Source of the DNA: CALBPI01 sp039821605
Lineage (GTDB): Bacteria > Pseudomonadota > Gammaproteobacteria > Steroidobacterales > Woeseiaceae
Length of the DNA stretch: 64,000 nt
Direction of reading: 5' to 3'
Assembly: GCA_039821605.1 (NCBI GenBank)
Contig: JBCBNV010000002.1
Location: forward strand, 62,001-126,000
The notes under the pieces were generated by a model. It searched no databases, had not been told where the DNA came from, and saw only the letters and a list, made by a program, of their open reading frames with translations. The position numbers were made by a program, and so were the translations under genes. Shown in pieces: positions 59,717 through 64,000 of this stretch (position 1 is the first letter of the stretch; every line of letters starts with the position of its first letter).

Positions 59717-62434
59717 TCAGAAGTTCTGACGGTAACGCAGGTACGGCACGGTGCCGAGGGTGTTGTACAGCGAGAAGTCGAAGGGCTCCCAACCGTAGAT
59801 GTCCTCGTTCTGCTCCGGCTCTTCGTCCAGGACGTTCTGCGCACCGATCGTGACCGTTGCGTCCCAAGGCAGCACGTAGCTGGCCTGGATGTCCAGTTCG
59901 AAGTGGCTCGAGATCGAGAAGTCCGTACCACCCAGGTTCTCGTCCTGACCGCTGATGTAACGGCCCGTGGCGCCGACTGTGAAGTCGCCGTAGGTCCACG
60001 TTGCGAACGGGTTGATACGCGTGTCGGGCACACCCAGCGTGCTGGCGATGTCGTTCACGGGATCGTCGGCAAAGATCTGCTGCTCGTAGTTGAGTACGCG
60101 CGCAGCTTCGATACCGAACACGAAGTCACCCGTGGCATCCGTCGACAGAGCGTACTGGATGTTCACGTCGATACCTTCAGTCTCTACACCTTCAAAGTTG
60201 TTCTGCTGCAGAGAAATGAAGTCAACCGTACCGTCGGTGTTACGCGTGATGTTCGTCGTGGCAACGTACTGCGAAGCCGGGACACAGGAGGCATCGGTGC
60301 CGTCGGGGCAGTTGGCGTTGAAGTCCGCGTTGAACTCACGGTTCAGCGTGTTCGTCGTGACGAAGTTGTCGAACTCGATGTGGTAGAAGCTGACATCGAT
60401 GTCCAGGCCGTCAATGGGCGAGAACACGGTGCCAAACGTCCAGCTCTTCGAGAACTCAGGCTTCAGGTTCGGGTTGCCGCCAAAGAACGAACGGTACTGC
60501 GTCGGACCACTCGGGGCTACGCCGATCGCTGCACCGTAGAAGTCGGTACCGCTCGGGAAGCTTTCCGAAACGTTGCCGTACAGTTCGTCGAACGCCGGGG
60601 CACGGAAGCCCTCGCCGTACGTGGCACGAACCAGCAGGCGGTCGATGGGACGCCAGGCAACGCTGAACGCCGGCGTGAACTCACTGCCGATGCCCGGATC
60701 GTTGTACGTCTCATAGCGACCTGCGATGTTGACGTCGACGTTGTCGAGCACCGGAATCGCGGCTTCGAAGAATGCCGAGTAGTTGATGCGGCCTTCGGAG
60801 ATGTTGTCGCCACCGGCCGAACCAGCGATGACCAGACGGTTCGACTCAACGTCGTTGAGCTGATCGAAGTCCGTGTCGTTGTACTCAACACCCCACGCCC
60901 ACGAGATCGGACCCGACGGCAGTTCGCCGAGGTCGAAGTTGGCGATGGCGTCCCAGGTCAGACGGTGGATTTCAGCGTCGTAGGTACCGGTGTGGTTCGC
61001 CGTACGCTGTACTTCGAGGTCAACACCGTTGCCCAGTACGTTGAATACGTCGAGCTGACCGTTGTCGAGCAGCTGCTGCAACACTTCCTTGTTCACCAGG
61101 TTGAATGTCTGGTTGTTAGTGATGTTGCGGTTGAACTGCAGGTTCGTTTCCCACTGGAACGTACCGTTGAACCAGTCCGTCTCACCCTGCAGGCCGACCC
61201 ACGTGTCGATGATGTTCTCGGTGACCGTGTTGTCACGGGTACCGTTACCGACCGTACGGAACAGCAGCAGGAAGTCTTCCGGAGCCGGCAGACCAAACAG
61301 CTGGTAGGGGTTCGTCGGGTTCGGCGAGCCGTCAGCCAGCGTGGCGGGCAGAATCGGGAACGGCGCGGTGACAGGCGTGCCTGCGAAGCGCGTGTCCGAG
61401 TTCAGCTGCGATACGAGTACACGCGAGCGTACACGCAGGTTCGACGAGAGGTCGTAGTTACCACGGACCAGGGCGCCGAACTCACGAACACGCGGCACAG
61501 ACATGATGTCCTGCGCGAAGTCGTAGGCACAGCGAATGGCCGTTGAGCCGTCTGCAGCGGTGTTGCCGATGAAGATTTCACCGTCGTTGTCCAGACCCCA
61601 GGCGTAGCTGTTCGGGAATTCCGAAGACTGGCCGACAGCGTCGGGGCAGCGGGCGTCGACGTTGGTCGTGCCACTGTCCAGGCCGATAGCCGTGGCCGGG
61701 AAGCCGAACGAGCTGATGCCGCCGTTGGCCGGGGCAGAGCTTGCGTAGTCGACATCACGGTAGTACTGCGGCTTGCCCGACAGCGACGACAACGTGAAGT
61801 AGATGTTGCCCTTGGCAGAACTGACACCCACCGTCGCCGATGCGCGAACCTGCTCAGCACCGTCGCTCGGGAACGTCTGCTGGTAGCTCAGTTCCGCGCC
61901 ATCGAAGTCGCGACGCGTGATGATGTTGATTACGCCGGCGATGGCATCAGAACCGTAAATAGCCGAGGCGCCGTCACGCAGCACTTCGATGCGGTCGACA
62001 ACAGCCAGCGGAATCTGGTTGAGGTTCTGTGCAGCGCCACCCGAGCCACCCGTGGCAGCGATACGGCGGCCGTCGAGCAGTACGAGGGTACGGTTCGAGC
62101 CGAGACCACGCAGCGAAACTTCGTTAACGGCAGCCTGACCGTTAGCGAAACCCGAGGTAGCACGGAACGAGCCGAAGCTGTTGAAGACACTCGTTTGCAG
62201 AACTTCTGCAACCGTGGTGTCACCCGAAAGGTCAATGTCTTCGCGATCGATAACCGTGACGGGCTGGGCCGTCTCGATATCAGCACGCGACAGACGCGAA
62301 CCCGTGACCTGGACGTTATCCAGTTCCTTGGTGTCGTCGTCCTGCGCGAATGCGGCGGGCGACTGGGCTAGACCGGCAACAGCGCCGGCAGCCAGCGCCG
62401 TGCGCACTGCGCGGCGTAGCAGGGTGTTACTCAT
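59717..62434 (-). CDS. TonB-dependent outer-membrane receptor
   Basis: A 905-residue protein from ATG 62434 (MSNTLLRRAVRTALAAGAVA) with AGGAGG upstream; an open frame 69 codons longer is not coding. Signal peptide ends near AAFAQ. The plug domain shows VQVTGSRLSRADIETAQPVT, SLRGLGSNRTLVLLDGRRIA and EVLRDGASAIYGSDAIAGVI, followed by a long barrel ending YNTLGTVPYLRYRQNF with the terminal phenylalanine. No ligand-specific partner genes are adjacent, so the substrate (siderophore, vitamin, oligopeptide or sugar) is unknown. Two hairpin terminators follow. Confidence 0.94.
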   Translation of the reverse strand: MSNTLLRRAVRTALAAGAVAGLAQSPAAFAQDDDTKELDNVQVTGSRLSRADIETAQPVTVIDREDIDLSGDTTVAEVLQTSVFNSFGSFRATSGFANGQAAVNEVSLRGLGSNRTLVLLDGRRIAATGGSGGAAQNLNQIPLAVVDRIEVLRDGASAIYGSDAIAGVINIITRRDFDGAELSYQQTFPSDGAEQVRASATVGVSSAKGNIYFTLSSLSGKPQYYRDVDYASSAPANGGISSFGFPATAIGLDSGTTNVDARCPDAVGQSSEFPNSYAWGLDNDGEIFIGNTAADGSTAIRCAYDFAQDIMSVPRVREFGALVRGNYDLSSNLRVRSRVLVSQLNSDTRFAGTPVTAPFPILPATLADGSPNPTNPYQLFGLPAPEDFLLLFRTVGNGTRDNTVTENIIDTWVGLQGETDWFNGTFQWETNLQFNRNITNNQTFNLVNKEVLQQLLDNGQLDVFNVLGNGVDLEVQRTANHTGTYDAEIHRLTWDAIANFDLGELPSGPISWAWGVEYNDTDFDQLNDVESNRLVIAGSAGGDNISEGRINYSAFFEAAIPVLDNVDVNIAGRYETYNDPGIGSEFTPAFSVAWRPIDRLLVRATYGEGFRAPAFDELYGNVSESFPSGTDFYGAAIGVAPSGPTQYRSFFGGNPNLKPEFSKSWTFGTVFSPIDGLDIDVSFYHIEFDNFVTTNTLNREFNADFNANCPDGTDASCVPASQYVATTNITRNTDGTVDFISLQQNNFEGVETEGIDVNIQYALSTDATGDFVFGIEAARVLNYEQQIFADDPVNDIASTLGVPDTRINPFATWTYGDFTVGATGRYISGQDENLGGTDFSISSHFELDIQASYVLPWDATVTIGAQNVLDEEPEQNEDIYGWEPFDFSLYNTLGTVPYLRYRQNF

Positions 62435-62621
62435 GAATTCCTCCTGAGGTAACGGTTTTCTCGTTGTTTTGAACAAGATTGGGTATGCGACCAGTTGCAA
62501 GGTGGTTTCCCAGAAAGCCCCCGGGTCCCCGATTGTTATTGCTTTCCCACGCAGCCAATCAACACATTCGATGACGAATGAGTGCGCCGATAATACCACG
62601 CAAGCCTTTTTGGCCAACGGA

Positions 62622-62640
62622 GTGTTGCAAAAAGCGCACA
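62622..62640 (+). repeat. 19-base motif copy 1
   Basis: GTGTTGCAAAAAGCGCACA, differing at one base from the copy at 62851. Its CAAAAAG (62628-62634) also pairs with CTTTTTG (62606-62612). Confidence 0.6.
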
Positions 62641-62850
62641 AACCTTGCGGGGTCCGAGCCGGTCTCTGCCCCGCACCGAGCCGGATTAGAGTATCTTAAT
62701 GCCATGAAAATAAGGGTTTTTTTAGAGTCAATATTTTTCGAAGCTGTTTTGCAACGCACTGAAAATAGCGTGGCATCGCGCACACGAAAAGCCCGAAACA
62801 GGGCTGTCCCGGCAGGCGGAAATGCGCAAAAAGCACCTGATTTCAGCTAT

Positions 62851-62869
62851 GTGTTGCAAAAAGCACACA
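62851..62869 (+). repeat. 19-base motif copy 2
   Basis: GTGTTGCAAAAAGCACACA, same orientation as copy 1, 229 bases away and 94 bases before the start of the exported-protein gene. Confidence 0.6.
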
Positions 62870-62962
62870 GGGTTTGAGGGCTGTTCGGGGCTGCCGTTGG
62901 GCCGCCAGCGCGGGCCGTTTTGGGCTAGACTCGGCGCCCTGGTCTGCACGGACTCAATCGCT

Positions 62963-63538
62963 ATGTCGAACACGCTGAGCCCCCTGGGCCTTGCCGCCGT
63001 GCTGGCGGTCGCCAACGTCGCCGCATCGGCGGCAACCCCGGTCGAGAGGGGCCTTGCAGTCTGTCGATCTATGCCCGCAGATGCCGAGCGGCTGGCCTGT
63101 TACGACGCGCTTGCGAGCGGTGCCGAGGTACCCAAGGCGCCACCCGCGGCGCCCGAGCCGCCGGACATGCAGGCGGCAACCGCACCGACGACACCCGCGG
63201 CGCCGACCGAGGTCATGGTTGAGCCCGAGCCGGCGCCGGCCGCTGGATCGCTGGCGGCACCGGACTCGCCGGAGCGCTTTGGCATTGAGCAGGTCGAACG
63301 CGAGGCGGAAAGCCCCGATGTGCTCGAGTCACGCCTCGTGGGCGATTACACGGGGTGGACCGGTGACACTGAGTTCGAGCTCGAGAACGGCCAGGTGTGG
63401 CGGCAGGTGCAATCGGGTACGGCACGCTACCGCGGGCCAGCGAACCCCACGGTCTACATCCGCAAACGCGCCTTCGGAAGCTACAGGCTGCGGGTCGAGG
63501 GCTCGAACCGGACCATCCGCGTCGAACGCATTCGCTAG
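62963..63538 (+). CDS. exported protein of unknown function
   Basis: A 191-residue protein from ATG 62963 (MSNTLSPLGLAAVLAVANVA) with a signal peptide (about residues 1-24). It continues GLAVCRSMPADAERLACYDA, a small Cys-containing N-terminal motif common in exported proteins of unknown role, then a Pro/Ala/Glu linker (about 60-110) and a compact C-terminal domain with YTGWTGDTEFELENGQVWRQ and FGSYRLRVEGSNRTIRVERI. The open frame before ATG 62963 overlaps the repeated motif and is not coding. It converges with the DUF192 gene. Confidence 0.7.
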   Translation: MSNTLSPLGLAAVLAVANVAASAATPVERGLAVCRSMPADAERLACYDALASGAEVPKAPPAAPEPPDMQAATAPTTPAAPTEVMVEPEPAPAAGSLAAPDSPERFGIEQVEREAESPDVLESRLVGDYTGWTGDTEFELENGQVWRQVQSGTARYRGPANPTVYIRKRAFGSYRLRVEGSNRTIRVERIR

Positions 63539-63539
63539 T

Positions 63540-64000
63540 TCACGAGTCTTCGAAAACGAGCAGTCGGGCCTCTGGGCCCAGCCCCAGCGCCTCAACGCGG
63601 CCAGCATTGAGTTCAAGCACGTAGCGCGCGGGACGCGCCGAGCGCATGCTCTCGAGCGACAACGGCGTGCCGCGGGTGATATTGATCACGTCACCGTCCG
63701 CGTCAGCGAAGATAATGTCGAGCGGGATGAGCGTGTTCTTCATCCAGATAGATAAGGTCGCGGGTCGCGGGTAGGTGAACAACATGCCCGCGTCGTCGGC
63801 CATCGATTCGACGAACATGAGGCCCCGCGTGCGCCGCGCGGGTGTGTTGGCCAGCAACGCATCAAGCCGGTGACACGCGCTCGCACCCTGAGCGACCACC
63901 AGGGCGGCAGGAAACGCCGAACGCAGCCGATCAAACGGGATTGGCTGCTCCGGCAGCGTCTGTGCGCTGACCCCTTGCACCGGGCCGAGCGCGAGCACGG
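63540..64000 (-). CDS. DUF192 family protein (possibly partial at right edge)
   Basis: Periplasmic or lipid-exposed DUF192 domain: ARRTRGLMFVESMADDAGML, RPATLSIWMKNTLIPLDIIF and VLELNAGRVEALGLGPEARL are diagnostic. At least 152 residues are present from GTG 63998, but the N-terminus looks like the end of a signal peptide (LGPVQGVSAQT), so the true start is probably outside the window. Function unknown. Confidence 0.85.
   Translation of the reverse strand, partial: VLALGPVQGVSAQTLPEQPIPFDRLRSAFPAALVVAQGASACHRLDALLANTPARRTRGLMFVESMADDAGMLFTYPRPATLSIWMKNTLIPLDIIFADADGDVINITRGTPLSLESMRSARPARYVLELNAGRVEALGLGPEARLLVFEDS

Larger units (their letters stand above)
62435..62962. promoter_or_regulatory. 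528-base regulatory region with repeated TTGCAAAA motif
   Basis: No convincing gene. It contains GTGTTGCAAAAAGCGCACA (62622-62640), GTGTTGCAAAAAGCACACA (62851-62869), GTTGCAAAA on the minus strand (62755-62747), and a partial GCGCAAAAAGCACC near 62824. The stretch 62700-62760 is AT-rich for this genome. It likely holds the promoter of the TonB-receptor gene (minus) and of the exported protein (plus). Confidence 0.5.

Noticed and set aside
59903..61546. 547-residue plus frame opposite the TonB receptor
   Set aside because: Repetitive Val/Arg composition typical of GC-rich antisense reading.
62578..62877. 99-residue frame between the TonB receptor and the exported-protein gene
   Set aside because: Built around the repeated TTGCAAAA motifs; no ribosome site or family, so regulatory DNA is the better reading.

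Overview
The window is a GC-rich gammaproteobacterial chromosome segment dominated by one polar-type flagellar regulon. Three things point to Gammaproteobacteria: a FleQ/FleSR/FliA/FlgM regulatory hierarchy, flhF-flhG, and FNR-controlled cbb3 oxidase and hemN. The motor genes look like PomAB (sodium type), which suggests a marine or saline organism. The exact family is inference; I cannot name a species.

Layout. 1-4.2 kb: 5' part of ccoN (minus) diverges from hemN around an FNR-type box, followed by fnr and a small membrane protein whose start overlaps the fnr stop. 4.2-7.6 kb: a DUF2490 outer-membrane protein, an exported unknown, a lipoprotein-type RidA overlapping a SYLF/YSC84 lipoprotein, and an orphan. 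7.6-13.8 kb: an aromatic/aspartate aminotransferase, then a signalling module. It holds a REC-GGDEF-EAL protein, a hybrid kinase that lacks its dimerisation/histidine domain but carries a degenerate REC, a canonical REC and an HPt, and a divergent ATPase whose expected phospho-acceptor histidine is arginine. The two divergent genes share a duplicated 14-bp palindromic site. 13.8-16 kb (minus): flgA, flgM, flgN and an unusual long-insert csrA.

16-53 kb (plus): flgBCDEFGHIJKL, fliC-flaG-fliDST, fleQ, fleSR, fliEFGHIJ, fliK, fliLMNOPQR, flhBA, flhFG, fliA, a DUF2802 protein and an HDOD protein. Consensus sigma-54 -24/-12 sites precede flgB, fleS and fliL (a weaker one precedes fliK). Sigma-28-type sites precede flgM and fliC. 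The usual chemotaxis block after fliA is absent, although FliM keeps its CheY-binding N-terminal motif. 53-59.3 kb: pomA-pomB-PilZ (minus), a diguanylate cyclase (minus), a second FleQ-like sigma-54 activator (plus), and a 2OG-Fe(II) oxygenase (minus). 59.3-64 kb: a compound repeat element made of two tandem arrays, a double hairpin terminator, a TonB-dependent receptor (minus) behind a 528-bp regulatory region with a thrice-repeated motif, an exported unknown, and a DUF192 protein at the right edge.

How it works together: FleQ with RpoN should open fleSR and the early genes, FleR the hook/rod genes, and FliA (held by FlgM until the hook is finished) fliC and flgM. C-di-GMP proteins (GGDEF-EAL, GGDEF, a PilZ-like protein, FleQ-type regulators) are scattered through the same window, so motility here is probably tied to c-di-GMP. 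All functional statements are by eye from sequence; no searches were run.
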